The notes under the pieces were generated by a model. That model saw only the letters and a list, made by a program, of their open reading frames with translations, had not been told where the DNA came from and did not search any database. The translations under genes and the position numbers were made by a program. Of a stretch of 39,960 bases of DNA, positions 9,034 through 18,098 are shown piece by piece (position 1 is the first letter of the stretch; each line of letters begins with the position of its first letter). The stretch is from Actinobacteria bacterium RBG_16_68_21. GTDB lineage: Bacteria > Actinomycetota > Acidimicrobiia > Spongiisociales > UBA11373. The stretch covers positions 1 to 39,960 of the forward strand of contig MELR01000010.1 in NCBI GenBank assembly GCA_001767695.1. Direction: 5' to 3'.

Positions 9034-10026
9034 ATGGCGCCCATGACGCAGGCGGTGGCGGCGGTCGGTCTTCGGAGGCGACGGATACCCGACTGGGTGT
9101 GGAAGACCATCGCCTTCTGCGCGATCTTCGTCGGGCTCGCCCTGGCGTGGGAGAGCTACAAGGCGATCGGCAGGGCGACCGGAGGAACCATCCCGTTCAC
9201 CGACATCGGCCTCCCGGTGCGACCGGACAACTCGTCGATGCCCCATGTCGTCGACATCTTCGGAGCCCTATTCCGGCCCGTGAGCCGGGCCCGGGACGCC
9301 GACCTGCTGGTGGTGCTCCTTGTCAAGAACGCGGTGGTCACGTGGCATCGGGCCGCGGTGGGATTCCTCATGGGGAGCCTGGCAGGTTTCGGGCTCGGTG
9401 CGCTGTTCGCCCGATCGCGCCTCCTCGAACGGGGCTTGATGCCCTTCGTCGTCGCCTCACAGACCATCCCCCTCATCGCCATCGCCCCGATGATCGTGAT
9501 CTGGGGCGGCTCCGGAGCCTGGCCGTCGTGGCTGGTGCACGCCTTCTTCCTCGACGAGGCCGGGTTCTCGGTGGCAGTGATCTCCGCCTACCTGACCTTC
9601 TTCCCGGTCACCATCAACTCCCTGCGCGGGCTTCGCTCGCCGGACCCGACGGCTGTGGAGTTGATGCGGTCATACGCAGCGTCGGAGAGCCAGATCCTGT
9701 GGAAGCTCCGTCTTCCCGCTTCGCTCCCCTACCTGTTCACCGCACTCAAGATCTCGGCGACCGCCAGCGTCATCGGAGCAATCATCGGGGAGCTCCCCGC
9801 CGGGTTGGGGGACGGCCTGGGGCGTTCGCTATTGACCTTCTCCTACTACTACATCAGCGGTCCCCCCAAGCTCTATGCGGCGATCATCATCTCGGCGCTG
9901 CTCGGGATCACGTTCGTGGCACTGGTCGCGCTGGCCGAGCGGATCGTCATGCGCCGCGGCTATCGAAGGCGCATGGACGACGTCCCGTTGGTCGTTCAAG
10001 AGGCCGTCGAGGAGTTGGCTGTCTGA
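9034..10026 (+). CDS. Second ABC transporter permease, NitT/TauT type
   Basis: SYAASESQILWKLRLPASLPYLFTALKISATASVIGAIIGELP motif; multiple TMs; ORF track start is over-extended. Confidence 0.9.
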   Translation: MAPMTQAVAAVGLRRRRIPDWVWKTIAFCAIFVGLALAWESYKAIGRATGGTIPFTDIGLPVRPDNSSMPHVVDIFGALFRPVSRARDADLLVVLLVKNAVVTWHRAAVGFLMGSLAGFGLGALFARSRLLERGLMPFVVASQTIPLIAIAPMIVIWGGSGAWPSWLVHAFFLDEAGFSVAVISAYLTFFPVTINSLRGLRSPDPTAVELMRSYAASESQILWKLRLPASLPYLFTALKISATASVIGAIIGELPAGLGDGLGRSLLTFSYYYISGPPKLYAAIIISALLGITFVALVALAERIVMRRGYRRRMDDVPLVVQEAVEELAV

Positions 10027-10095
10027 GGAGAACGCCAGACAGATGACTCTCTCCTCTGCCTGAACACTCCACCTCCGTCAGACTGACCGCCGGTC

Positions 10096-10659
10096 GTGCA
10101 GAAACACCATGTGACACCCCCTGACGCAGTCGCAATCCGGCGGCTTCCCGCGGAGTCGACCGACCGCGTCGCCGACATCGACCGATCGGAGATCGTCACA
10201 TACGCCTACCGCTGCGCGGATGGAGTGCTCGAGCGATTCGATGTGACGTGGAACGTGCCGCCCTGGTCGCGCTCCGGTCCGGGAACCCACAGCGTGCAGT
10301 CACAGATGGATGGGATCCGACCGATCGTCGCCGGTGGTGGGGTTCTCCTGGGAGCGTTCGTCGGCGACACCCTCGCCGGACTCGCCATCGCGGTGCCGGA
10401 GTTCGAACCGGGCATGACGTGGCTGGCCTACATGCACGTCAGCCGGCGCTTCCGTCACCGCGGAATCGGACGGGCGCTGTGGGCTGAAGCCGAATCGATC
10501 ACCCGCGAGTGGGGGGCCCGCTCGATCTACGTGTCCGCCACTCCCAGCGGTCCCACCGTCGACTTCTACCTCTCTTGCGGCTGTCGTCCGGTCGAGGCTC
10601 CCCATCCCGCTCTCTTCGCCGACGAACCGGACGACATCCATCTCGTCCGAGAGTTGTGA
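10096..10659 (+). CDS. GNAT-family N-acetyltransferase
   Basis: YMHVSRRFRHRGIGRALWAEAE acetyl-CoA binding motif; GTG start. Confidence 0.8.
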   Translation: MQKHHVTPPDAVAIRRLPAESTDRVADIDRSEIVTYAYRCADGVLERFDVTWNVPPWSRSGPGTHSVQSQMDGIRPIVAGGGVLLGAFVGDTLAGLAIAVPEFEPGMTWLAYMHVSRRFRHRGIGRALWAEAESITREWGARSIYVSATPSGPTVDFYLSCGCRPVEAPHPALFADEPDDIHLVREL

Positions 10660-10778
10660 CGGCAATGGCTTCTGAAGCCTGGCGTCTCGGAAGGGTCGCA
10701 GCCTCTCGAGCCCCTGTTCGGGCTCGACGGCTCCTCCATCGTGCGGGTCCTCGCAAGCGCTCGGAGCCGCGCCGGGTC

Positions 10779-12137
10779 CTACATCGGGTCCTGGCGCTTG
10801 GCCAGGTTGTTGAACCGGTTGAACTCGGCAGCGAACCCGAGCTTGATCGTGCCGCGAGCCCCGGCGCGGTGCTTGGCGATCTCGACCTCAGCGATACCCA
10901 TCGTCTCCGGATTGCCGGCGTCGTAGTAGTCGTCGCGATAGATGAACAGCACGACGTCGGCATCCTGTTCGATGGCACCGGACTCCCGCAGGTCCCCCAG
11001 CCGGGGCCGTTTGTTCTCCCGTGACTCCAACTGGCGATTCAGTTGGGAGACCGCGATCACCGGCACCTGCAGCTCCCTGGCGAGATTCTTCATGGAACGG
11101 CTGATGTCCGCGATTTCCTGCTGCCGGTTCTCGGCAGCGCGGGGACCCTGCATGAGCTGCAGGTAGTCGACCACGACAAGCGACAGGCCCACTCTGCGCT
11201 TGAGTCGTCGGCACTTGGCGCGGATCGCGGTCACGGTGAGGTCGTGAGAGTCGTCCACATAGAAGGGCATCTCGTAGAGCTTGGAAGTTGCCTGGCTCAA
11301 CTTCCGCCAACGCTCGACGTCCAGGTTCCCGGTCTTGATCTTCGCCGCGTCGACCCCGGCGAGGGAGGCGAGGAGGCGATGGACGATTTCTTCCCTGCTC
11401 ATCTCCAACGTGAACAGCGCCACCGGGAGCTTCTGGTCGGCGATGTTGGCGGCGATGTTGATCGCCAGCGTCGACTTTCCCATGCCGGGCCGAGCGGCGA
11501 CGACGATCAGGTTTGCGGGATGGAGTCCGGCGAGGATGTGGTCTAGGTCACTGAAGCCGGTGGCCGTTCCGGTGATGTCGCCACCACTCTCCCCGAGCGA
11601 CTCGATCTTCTCCAGGGCCGCCTTGAGCAGCGGGCCCACCGGTTCGAGACCCTCGCCGAGCTTCCGCTCGGCCACCGCGAAGACCTCTGCCTCGGCGCTG
11701 TCGAGCACCTCGTCGATGGGGATGTCCCCTTGCAGGGCCAGCGATCCGACCTCGCCGCCGGCGCGGAGCAACCGTCGACGTGCCGAGGTCTCGTCGACGA
11801 TGCCGGCGTAGTAGTCGACGTTGGAGGTCGAGGGCACCCCCTCCATCAGCCGGGTGATGGCGCCGATGCCTCCCACCCGGTCGAGAGTTTCGGTACGGCG
11901 CAGCCAGTCGGCCACCGTGATCGGGTCGATCGGCTGATTGCCGTCGAACAAGGAGGTGATCGCTTCCCAGATCGACTGGTGGGCGGGCTTGTAGAAGTCG
12001 TCGGCCCGGAGCATCTCCAGGGCGACATTCGCCGCGTCGGCGGAGAGCATCACCGCCCCGAGGACGGATTCCTCCGCCTCGACGTTGTGCGGCGGGACCA
12101 CACCCTGTGTGGTTCTTCGCTCCAGTTGAGTGGCCAT
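10779..12137 (-). CDS. dnaB: Replicative DNA helicase DnaB
   Basis: MATQLERRTTQGVVPPHNVEAEESVLGAVML..., ARPGMGKST Walker A, DYLQLMQG, SQLNRQLESRENKRPRLGDLRESGAIEQDADVV; no intein. Confidence 0.97.
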   Translation of the reverse strand: MATQLERRTTQGVVPPHNVEAEESVLGAVMLSADAANVALEMLRADDFYKPAHQSIWEAITSLFDGNQPIDPITVADWLRRTETLDRVGGIGAITRLMEGVPSTSNVDYYAGIVDETSARRRLLRAGGEVGSLALQGDIPIDEVLDSAEAEVFAVAERKLGEGLEPVGPLLKAALEKIESLGESGGDITGTATGFSDLDHILAGLHPANLIVVAARPGMGKSTLAINIAANIADQKLPVALFTLEMSREEIVHRLLASLAGVDAAKIKTGNLDVERWRKLSQATSKLYEMPFYVDDSHDLTVTAIRAKCRRLKRRVGLSLVVVDYLQLMQGPRAAENRQQEIADISRSMKNLARELQVPVIAVSQLNRQLESRENKRPRLGDLRESGAIEQDADVVLFIYRDDYYDAGNPETMGIAEVEIAKHRAGARGTIKLGFAAEFNRFNNLAKRQDPM

Positions 12138-12144
12138 GCCCTCC

Positions 12145-12591
12145 CTAGGCGGGGATGACATCCAGGGTCAGTTGAATGTCGACCTCCGCGTGCGGCCGCA
12201 CCTCGATCGCGTGCAGCCCGATCTCCTTGATGGGACCGGCCAGCCTGATCTGCTCAGCCGGTACCGCGATTCCGGTGTACTTGGCGATCGCCTCGGCAAC
12301 GTCGCGTGCCCCGATCGATCCGAAGAGCCGCCCCTCGTCCGCCGCCCGGGCGGCGACGACCACAGTCGTTCCCGAGAGCGCTTGGGACATCTCGTTGGCG
12401 GCCTCCACCAGCTTCTGCTCGACCGCGGCGCGCGCCGCCCGGATCGCCTCAGCATCGCGCAGGGCGCCGGCGGTCGCCTTGACCGCCAACGAACGCGGCA
12501 ACAGGAAGTTGCGGGCGTACCCGGGGGAAACCTCGACGACGTCGCCCCGGTGGCCGACCTCGGCGACGTCCTGGATGAGGATGATCTTCAT
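12145..12591 (-). CDS. rplI: 50S ribosomal protein L9
   Basis: [36 protein letters not shown]. Confidence 0.97.
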   Translation of the reverse strand: MKIILIQDVAEVGHRGDVVEVSPGYARNFLLPRSLAVKATAGALRDAEAIRAARAAVEQKLVEAANEMSQALSGTTVVVAARAADEGRLFGSIGARDVAEAIAKYTGIAVPAEQIRLAGPIKEIGLHAIEVRPHAEVDIQLTLDVIPA

Positions 12592-12869
12592 CGGCCGAGG
12601 TATGGCAGCAGCGCCATCTCGCGTGCGTTCTTGATCGCCCGGGCGACCTTGCGCTGACAGCGCGGGCAGTTTCCCGTCACCCGCGAGGAGCGGATCTTGG
12701 CGCGGTCGGACATGAACTTGCGAAGCGACGCCACGTCCTTGTAATCGACGTGTCCCTTGGTGCGATCGCAAAATTCACAGGTCTGCTTCTTGGGCCGGCG
12801 ACCGCCCCGTTCGGGAGCGCGCCGCTTCCGCTTGGCGGCCGCCGGGCTGTTCTTTGATCGTGGTGACAT
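12588..12869 (-). CDS. rpsR: 30S ribosomal protein S18 (Cys-containing form)
   Basis: [60 protein letters not shown]; overlaps rplI start by ATGA. Confidence 0.97.
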   Translation of the reverse strand: MSPRSKNSPAAAKRKRRAPERGGRRPKKQTCEFCDRTKGHVDYKDVASLRKFMSDRAKIRSSRVTGNCPRCQRKVARAIKNAREMALLPYLGR

Positions 12870-12902
12870 TGTGGGGAAGGTCCTCCTGGTGGAACGTTTC
12901 TT

Positions 12903-13352
12903 CTAGAAGGGGGCTTCGTCGGGCCCGTAGTCGTCGCGAGCCACCGGCGCCGCCGCCATGGTGGGAGCGGAACCGCCGCCGAATCCATCTCCGGCCCTTG
13001 GCGAGCGGGTGACCGTCGCCGTCGCCCAGCGCAGCGAAGGGCCGATCTCATCGACCGACACCTCGACCACCGAGCGCTTCTCGCCCTCGGGGGTCTCCCA
13101 GCTCCGTTGCTCCAGTCGCCCGGTGACGATCACCCGGGTTCCCTTGCTGAGCGATTCGGCGCAGTTCTCCGCGGCGTCCCGCCACAGGGTGCCGCCAAAG
13201 AAGCTGGTGTCCTCCTGCCATTCGCCGTTGCGATCCTGGTACCGCCGGTTCACGGCGAACCGGATCTTCGCCATGGCCACCCCGGACGGCGTGAACCGAA
13301 GCTCCGGGTCGTCGACCAGGTTGCCGATGAGCGTCACGTGATTCGCTGCCAT
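12903..13352 (-). CDS. ssb: Single-stranded DNA-binding protein
   Basis: NHVTLIGNLVDDPELRFTPSGVAMAKIRFAVNRRY; acidic C-terminus DDYGPDEAPF. Confidence 0.96.
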   Translation of the reverse strand: MAANHVTLIGNLVDDPELRFTPSGVAMAKIRFAVNRRYQDRNGEWQEDTSFFGGTLWRDAAENCAESLSKGTRVIVTGRLEQRSWETPEGEKRSVVEVSVDEIGPSLRWATATVTRSPRAGDGFGGGSAPTMAAAPVARDDYGPDEAPF

Positions 13353-13444
13353 TGCTCTTTACCTCTTCGTCGAGATCGCTTTTGGGGAAGCGTCGTCGCT
13401 TGTGTTCGATCCGTTCATGATGAACGGGGGGTGTGACACTCCGG

Positions 13445-13729
13445 TCAGTCCGGACGGATGAACTTGTGTCGGACCACCTGGTCGGAGAGGGAAAGCGCCC
13501 GATCGATATCGACGATCGCTGCGGGCTCCGACTGGAACTCGAGCACCGAGTAGTAGCCCTCGGTGAGGTGATTGATCTCATAGGCGAAGCGTCGCTTGCC
13601 CCAGAAATCGTTCTTGGTGATCTCGGCGCCGCGCTCGGTGAGAGCGCCCGCCACCCGATCGACCTCGGTCCGAACGTCGGTCTCGGCCATCTCAGGCCGG
13701 AATATCGTCATCAACTCGTACGTGCGCAC
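13445..13729 (-). CDS. rpsF: 30S ribosomal protein S6
   Basis: VRTYELMTIFRPEM...WGKRRFAYEINHLTEGYYSVLEF; probable GTG start at 13729 inside the longer ORF 13445..13753. Confidence 0.95.
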   Translation of the reverse strand: MRTYELMTIFRPEMAETDVRTEVDRVAGALTERGAEITKNDFWGKRRFAYEINHLTEGYYSVLEFQSEPAAIVDIDRALSLSDQVVRHKFIRPD

Positions 13730-13848
13730 TAGCGCTCCACCTCCTTTGGACACCCGCGTACGGCGGGAGGCCCCCGTAGGGGCAGGTCGGGGAAGGCCAG
13801 GAGTGTATCGCGGCCAGGGGAGATCGCGGAAGTCGAGCCAGAGGCCGC

Positions 13849-13940
13849 CTACCGGCTACCGGCAAGAGATCGGACGGCGAGGGGCTCTGCGTAGGGAGCG
13901 CTCTTGCGGGCAGCGGGGAGCGGGCAGCGGGCAGCCGGCG
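13849..13940. repeat. Heptamer-period tandem repeat tract
   Basis: ctaccgg-ctaccgg-caagaga ... gcgggca-gcgggga-gcgggca-gcgggca-gccggcg. Confidence 0.75.
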
Positions 13941-13944
13941 CGAC

Positions 13945-14463
13945 TCAGGGAACCACCAACTCCAGCGGCTCCAGCCCTTCGAAGGCTCCCGGGGCCGACT
14001 CCAGCGCATAGCGATACCGGCCAGAGGGGTGATAGGTCGGGCACGGGTCGTCGGCACAGGGCACCATGGCGAGCAGATCGACGAGGGTCCCCTCGGCGCC
14101 GAAAAGGGCCACGTCGAGGGGAATGAGGGTGTCCTTCATCCAGAAGCCGACCGTCGTGTCCGCCTCGAACACGAACAGCATTCCGTCGAGATCGCCGAGA
14201 TCGCTGACCCCCATCAGCCCCTGAGACCGCAGCGCGGGTGTGTCGGCGATCACGACCGTCCACGTCTCTCCTGAGACGAGTATGTCGGCCCGCGGGAAAG
14301 CGGCGAGCACCTCGGGCACTGTTGCCGCTGGTGCCGAGGTCGCGGTCGTCGCCTCCGCAGTCGGCGTGGCGGTCGGCATCGCGGTCGAGGTGCCCGCGGA
14401 TCCCTCCGAACATGCCACGAATAGGGCGAGGAGTGGGAAAGACGCAGCGACCAGACGGGCGAC
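13945..14463 (-). CDS. DUF192-family lipoprotein (exact start uncertain)
   Basis: LFVAC lipobox; RSQGLMGVSDLGDLDGMLFVFEADTTVGFWMKDTLIPLDVALF is a DUF192 signature. Confidence 0.8.
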   Translation of the reverse strand, partial: VARLVAASFPLLALFVACSEGSAGTSTAMPTATPTAEATTATSAPAATVPEVLAAFPRADILVSGETWTVVIADTPALRSQGLMGVSDLGDLDGMLFVFEADTTVGFWMKDTLIPLDVALFGAEGTLVDLLAMVPCADDPCPTYHPSGRYRYALESAPGAFEGLEPLELVVP

Positions 14464-14474
14464 GTGGGCAGGTC

Positions 14475-15341
14475 TCAGGTCTCCACCATCGAGTCGTCGC
14501 TCAGCAGGGCCTTCGCCACCTCTTCGGGCATGTGGTAGGTCTCTTCCTCGGAAGGGAACTCGCCGGTCTCCACATCGTGGAACCAACGCTCCACTGCCGC
14601 GGTGGCGACCTCGGTCAGATTGGCATATTGCCGGACGAACTTGGCGACGTGGCCATCGCCGAGTCCGAGAAGGTCGTGGAACACCAGAACCTGGCCATCG
14701 ACATGAGCGCCGGCCCCGATCCCGATCGTGGGAGCCGAGACCTCCTTGGTGATCAACTCGGCGAGCAGGTCGGGCACGCCTTCGAGCACGATCGAAAACA
14801 CGCCGGCCGCGTCGAGTGCCCTGGCGTCGGCGATGAGTCCCCGGGCCGCCTCCAGATGCTTGCCCTGCACCCGGTACCCCCCCATGGCGTTGACCGACTG
14901 GGGCGTGAGGCCGAGGTGGCCCATGACGGGGATCTCGGCGTCGAGCACGGCCTGGATCATCGGGAGCCGTTTACGACCGCCCTCCAGTTTGACCGACTCC
15001 GCCCCGCCCTCCTGGACGAATCGCCCCGCGTTGCGAACCGTCTCCTCGACCGAGACGTGATAGGAGAGCCAGGGCATGTCCCCCACCACGAGAGCTGCCG
15101 GCCCGGTGCCGCTGACCGCTCGGGTGTGATGGACCATATCGTTCATGGTGACGGTGAGGGTCGTCTCGCGACCCAGGACCACGTTCGCCAGCGAATCGCC
15201 GACGAGAACGATGTCGGCGCCGGCGGCGTCGGCGATCCGCGCCGACGGGGCGTCGTAGGCCGTGATCATCTTCAGCTTTGGTCCGCCCTTGGCGGCGCGC
15301 ACCCTCGGGGCGGTCACTTTGTCGCGGGTCTGGTCGCGCAT
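14475..15341 (-). CDS. panB: 3-methyl-2-oxobutanoate hydroxymethyltransferase
   Basis: KLKMITAYDAPSARIADAAGADIVLVGDSLANVVLG...VMGHLGLTPQSVNAMGGYRVQG...PTIGIGAGAHVDGQVLVFHDLLG. Confidence 0.96.
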   Translation of the reverse strand: MRDQTRDKVTAPRVRAAKGGPKLKMITAYDAPSARIADAAGADIVLVGDSLANVVLGRETTLTVTMNDMVHHTRAVSGTGPAALVVGDMPWLSYHVSVEETVRNAGRFVQEGGAESVKLEGGRKRLPMIQAVLDAEIPVMGHLGLTPQSVNAMGGYRVQGKHLEAARGLIADARALDAAGVFSIVLEGVPDLLAELITKEVSAPTIGIGAGAHVDGQVLVFHDLLGLGDGHVAKFVRQYANLTEVATAAVERWFHDVETGEFPSEEETYHMPEEVAKALLSDDSMVET

Positions 15342-15462
15342 CTCGTTTCCCTTTCTCCCCACCGTCGCCGGTTGGGGGAATCCTGCGCTTCCGTCTGGGG
15401 CCCGCACTCGGGGATCGGCCGCATCCGTCGGCCGTGCCCCGCGGGCAGAAAGAATGGTACCC

Positions 15463-15581
15463 GCAGTTCGTAGTTCGTGACTCGTGGCTCGCAATCCGCA
15501 ACCCGCAAACCGCAACTCGCAAGTCGTAACTCGTAACTCGCTGCCCGTCGCCCGTCTTGCGGGCAGCTGGTAGCCAGCAGC
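15463..15581. repeat. Long heptamer-period tandem repeat tract, 13 units fitting GNNNNYC
   Basis: gcagttc gtagttc gtgactc gtggctc gcaatcc gcaaccc gcaaacc gcaactc gcaagtc gtaactc gtaactc gctgccc gtcgccc, then gtcttgc gggcagc tggtagc cagcagc. Confidence 0.9.
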
Positions 15582-15618
15582 GGCCGAGCGTGGTGAGGCC
15601 CCTCGCTAGCGTTGTCTC

Positions 15619-16095
15619 ATGCCACGCAAGGACATCACATTCACGGCCGCTGAGGCCGCCGGCTACCTGGAAGCGGGCCGCACCCTGATCGTCGCCTCGC
15701 ACAATCGAGATGGGAGCATCCATCTGGCGCCCATGTGGTACGTGATGGACCAGGGGAAGATCGTCTTCCGCTCGTTCGCCAAGTCGCAGAAGATCGTCAA
15801 CCTGCGCCGTGATCCCAGGATCTCGGTGCTCATCGAGACTGGTGATGCCTACGCGGAACTGCAGGGGATCCTGATCCGGGGGACGGCGACGCTGATCGAC
15901 GACCCGGGGTACACGCTCCGGGTCTACGGCCGGCTCGCCGCCAAGTACGCCATGGTCGGCGACGCCCCGATCGAACTCGACGACGAGGCGTTGGAAGCGG
16001 CGTTCGGGCGGTTCGCCGCCAAGAACACGTCGGTGATCGTGGAGCCGAAGAGGATCACCTCATGGGATCACACCAAGCTCGGTGGGGAGTACTAG
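15619..16095 (+). CDS. PPOX-class (FMN/F420-binding split-barrel) oxidoreductase-like protein
   Basis: GRTLIVASHNRDGSIHLAPMWYVMDQGKIVFRSFAKSQKIVNLRRDPRISVLIETG. Confidence 0.8.
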   Translation: MPRKDITFTAAEAAGYLEAGRTLIVASHNRDGSIHLAPMWYVMDQGKIVFRSFAKSQKIVNLRRDPRISVLIETGDAYAELQGILIRGTATLIDDPGYTLRVYGRLAAKYAMVGDAPIELDDEALEAAFGRFAAKNTSVIVEPKRITSWDHTKLGGEY

Positions 16096-16096
16096 G

Positions 16097-16138
16097 CCTG
16101 TCGCCGGTCGCCTGTCGCCCGTCGCCCGTCGCCCGCAA
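16097..16138. repeat. Heptamer-period tandem repeat tract (CCYGTCG)
   Basis: cctgtcg ccggtcg cctgtcg cccgtcg cccgtcg cccgcaa. Confidence 0.85.
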
Positions 16139-16214
16139 GAGGGTTCCAGTCTCCCGCGACCAGCAGGCTGATCGAGGGTCGCTGCCCTCTCCGCTCGGTC
16201 ACTACGTTCCCTCG

Positions 16215-16242
16215 CGCCTCCCCCATAAGAATGGGGGAGGCG
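16215..16242. terminator. 12-bp-arm hairpin between PPOX gene and padR
   Basis: cgcctcccccat-aaga-atgggggaggcg. Confidence 0.6.
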
Positions 16243-16249
16243 GAGACCT

Positions 16250-16291
16250 CGCTCATCGCCTTTCGCCCATCGCCTATTCGCTTTTCGCGTT
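16250..16291. repeat. Heptamer-period tandem repeat tract (CGCYNAT/TTT)
   Basis: cgctcat cgccttt cgcccat cgcctat tcgcttt tcgcgtt. Confidence 0.6.
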
Positions 16292-16331
16292 CTTGGCCCC
16301 ATGAGAACGCGAAAACTCACCTCCCCTTCGT

Positions 16332-16361
16332 TTGACAGTCGCTATATCGAACCGATATAAC
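16332..16361 (+). promoter_or_regulatory. Candidate sigma70-type promoter with overlapping palindromic operator upstream of PadR gene
   Basis: TTGACA (16332-16337), 18-bp spacer, TATAAC (16356-16361); perfect inverted repeat TATATCG-AAC-CGATATA (16343-16359) across spacer and -10. Confidence 0.7.
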
Positions 16362-16371
16362 GAACCCCACA

Positions 16372-16905
16372 ATGCTCGACATGGCGATCCTCGGCCTGCT
16401 CCGCGAGGGCCCGATGCACGGCTACGAGTTGAAACAGCGACTCGTCGACCTCGGCTTCTGGCGAATCTCGTTCGGCTCGGTCTACCCGGCGCTGCGGCGT
16501 CTCGACCGTTCCGGCTGGATCGAGGTATCCGGCGGGTCGGGTCGACGCAAGGAATACCGGATCACCGCTGAAGGCAAGGAGCACTTCCAGCAGATCCTCG
16601 AAGACGAAGCCTCGGAAGTGGAGAACACCACCGCGTTCCGGGTGCGCCTCGCCTTCTTCCGGTACATGGAACCGTCCGTTCGCATCGGGTTCCTGGAGCG
16701 ACGCAAGTCGGTGCTCCGGGAGCGCATCGCCGCTGCCCGCGGCTCACTCCGCAAGACCGCCGACCGGGTGGACCGCTACACGCAGGCGCTGATGGAGCAC
16801 GGGGTGAAGGTCGCCGAGGCCGACGTGGCCTGGATCGAAGAGTTGATCGCGTCCGAACAGCTGGACGCACCGCGGGGCTTCGACGACGCCCCCGGCGAGA
16901 AGTGA
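16372..16905 (+). CDS. PadR-family transcriptional regulator
   Basis: [52 protein letters not shown]. Confidence 0.95.
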   Translation: MLDMAILGLLREGPMHGYELKQRLVDLGFWRISFGSVYPALRRLDRSGWIEVSGGSGRRKEYRITAEGKEHFQQILEDEASEVENTTAFRVRLAFFRYMEPSVRIGFLERRKSVLRERIAAARGSLRKTADRVDRYTQALMEHGVKVAEADVAWIEELIASEQLDAPRGFDDAPGEK

Positions 16906-16922
16906 GAGAGAGGGAGGACGAC

Positions 16923-18032
16923 ATGGCCAAGGTTCGAGTGGCGATTGCCGGAGTCGGCAACTGCGCCAACTCGCTGATCCAAGGCGTCACGTACTACCGC
17001 GACGCCGAGCCGGGGATGAGTGTCCCCGGTCTGATGCACGTCGAGCTCGGCGGATATCACATCCGCGACATCGAGTTCGTCGCCGCCTTCGACGTCGATG
17101 CCGCCAAGGTGGGCCAGGAGCTCACCAAGGCGATGTGGGCCGGAGTGAACGACACCTACCGGTTCGCCGAGGTCGCCGAGACCGAGGTCCAGGTCCAGCG
17201 GGGACCGACGCTCGACGGTCTGGGCAAGTACTACCGATTGACGATCGAGGAATCGGTCGAGGAGCCCGTGGACGTCGTGGTCGCGCTCAAGGAGTCGGGC
17301 GCCGACGTGCTGGTCGCCTACCTCCCGGTGGGCTCGGAGCAGGCGATCCGCTTCTACGCCGAGGCCGCGCTCGAGGCCGGTGTCGGGTTCGTCAACTGCA
17401 TCCCGGTGTTCATTGCCTCCAATCCCGAGTGGGCCCGCCGTTTCTACGATGCAGGTATCCCGATCATCGGGGACGACATCAAGTCGCAGGTCGGGGCGAC
17501 GATCGTCCACCGCACGCTCGCCCGCCTCTTCGAGGATCGCGGGGTGACGATCGAGCACACCAGCCAGCTGAATGTCGGCGGCAACATGGACTTCAAGAAC
17601 ATGCTCGAACGGGAGCGGCTCGAGTCGAAGAAGATCTCCAAGACCCAGGCCGTCACCTCGCAGTTGGACAACGCCCTTGCCTCGGACGACATCCACATCG
17701 GACCCTCCGACTACGTGCCGTGGCTCACCGACCGGAAGTGGGCCTACATCAGGATCGAAGGCAAGGCTTTCGGCGACGTTCCTCTCAACGCCGAGCTGAA
17801 GCTCGAAGTGTGGGACTCGCCTAACTCGGCCGGGGTGGTGATCGACGCGGTGCGCTGCATCAAGCTGGCACTGGACCGCGGCATCGGCGGGCCGCTGCTC
17901 GCCCCTGCCTCGTACTTCATGAAGAGCCCGCCCGTGCAGTTCCGTGATGCCGATGCTCACGCCTACGTCGAGGCGTTCTCCATCGGCGAGGACCTCACCA
18001 AGGAAGCCCTGGCGGAGTACCTCGCCGGCTGA
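16923..18032 (+). CDS. ino1: Inositol-3-phosphate synthase (actinobacterial type)
   Basis: [28 protein letters not shown]...[41 protein letters not shown]...[35 protein letters not shown]. Confidence 0.96.
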   Translation: MAKVRVAIAGVGNCANSLIQGVTYYRDAEPGMSVPGLMHVELGGYHIRDIEFVAAFDVDAAKVGQELTKAMWAGVNDTYRFAEVAETEVQVQRGPTLDGLGKYYRLTIEESVEEPVDVVVALKESGADVLVAYLPVGSEQAIRFYAEAALEAGVGFVNCIPVFIASNPEWARRFYDAGIPIIGDDIKSQVGATIVHRTLARLFEDRGVTIEHTSQLNVGGNMDFKNMLERERLESKKISKTQAVTSQLDNALASDDIHIGPSDYVPWLTDRKWAYIRIEGKAFGDVPLNAELKLEVWDSPNSAGVVIDAVRCIKLALDRGIGGPLLAPASYFMKSPPVQFRDADAHAYVEAFSIGEDLTKEALAEYLAG

Positions 18033-18055
18033 TCCGACAGCTCACTCTCTCTCAG

Positions 18056-18086
18056 ATCGAGGGCCGCCCTGGGGGCGGCCCTCGAT
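18056..18086 (+). terminator. Intrinsic terminator-like hairpin after ino1
   Basis: atcgagggccgccc-tgg-gggcggccctcgat (14-bp arms). Confidence 0.7.
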
Positions 18087-18098
18087 TCGCGCCAAGAG

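Noticed and set aside
10779-12137. Intein in dnaB
   Set aside because: Helicase motifs are contiguous and the protein has normal length.
12145-14126. Novel system around ssb/rpsR
   Set aside because: Canonical rpsF-ssb-rpsR-rplI-dnaB operon with usual overlaps.
15463-15581. CRISPR array
   Set aside because: Repeat unit is only 7 bp with no spacers and no cas genes in the window; tandem repeats, not CRISPR.
16776-17960. 394-aa minus-strand ORF opposite ino1
   Set aside because: Shadow ORF; the plus strand encodes a clear inositol phosphate synthase.
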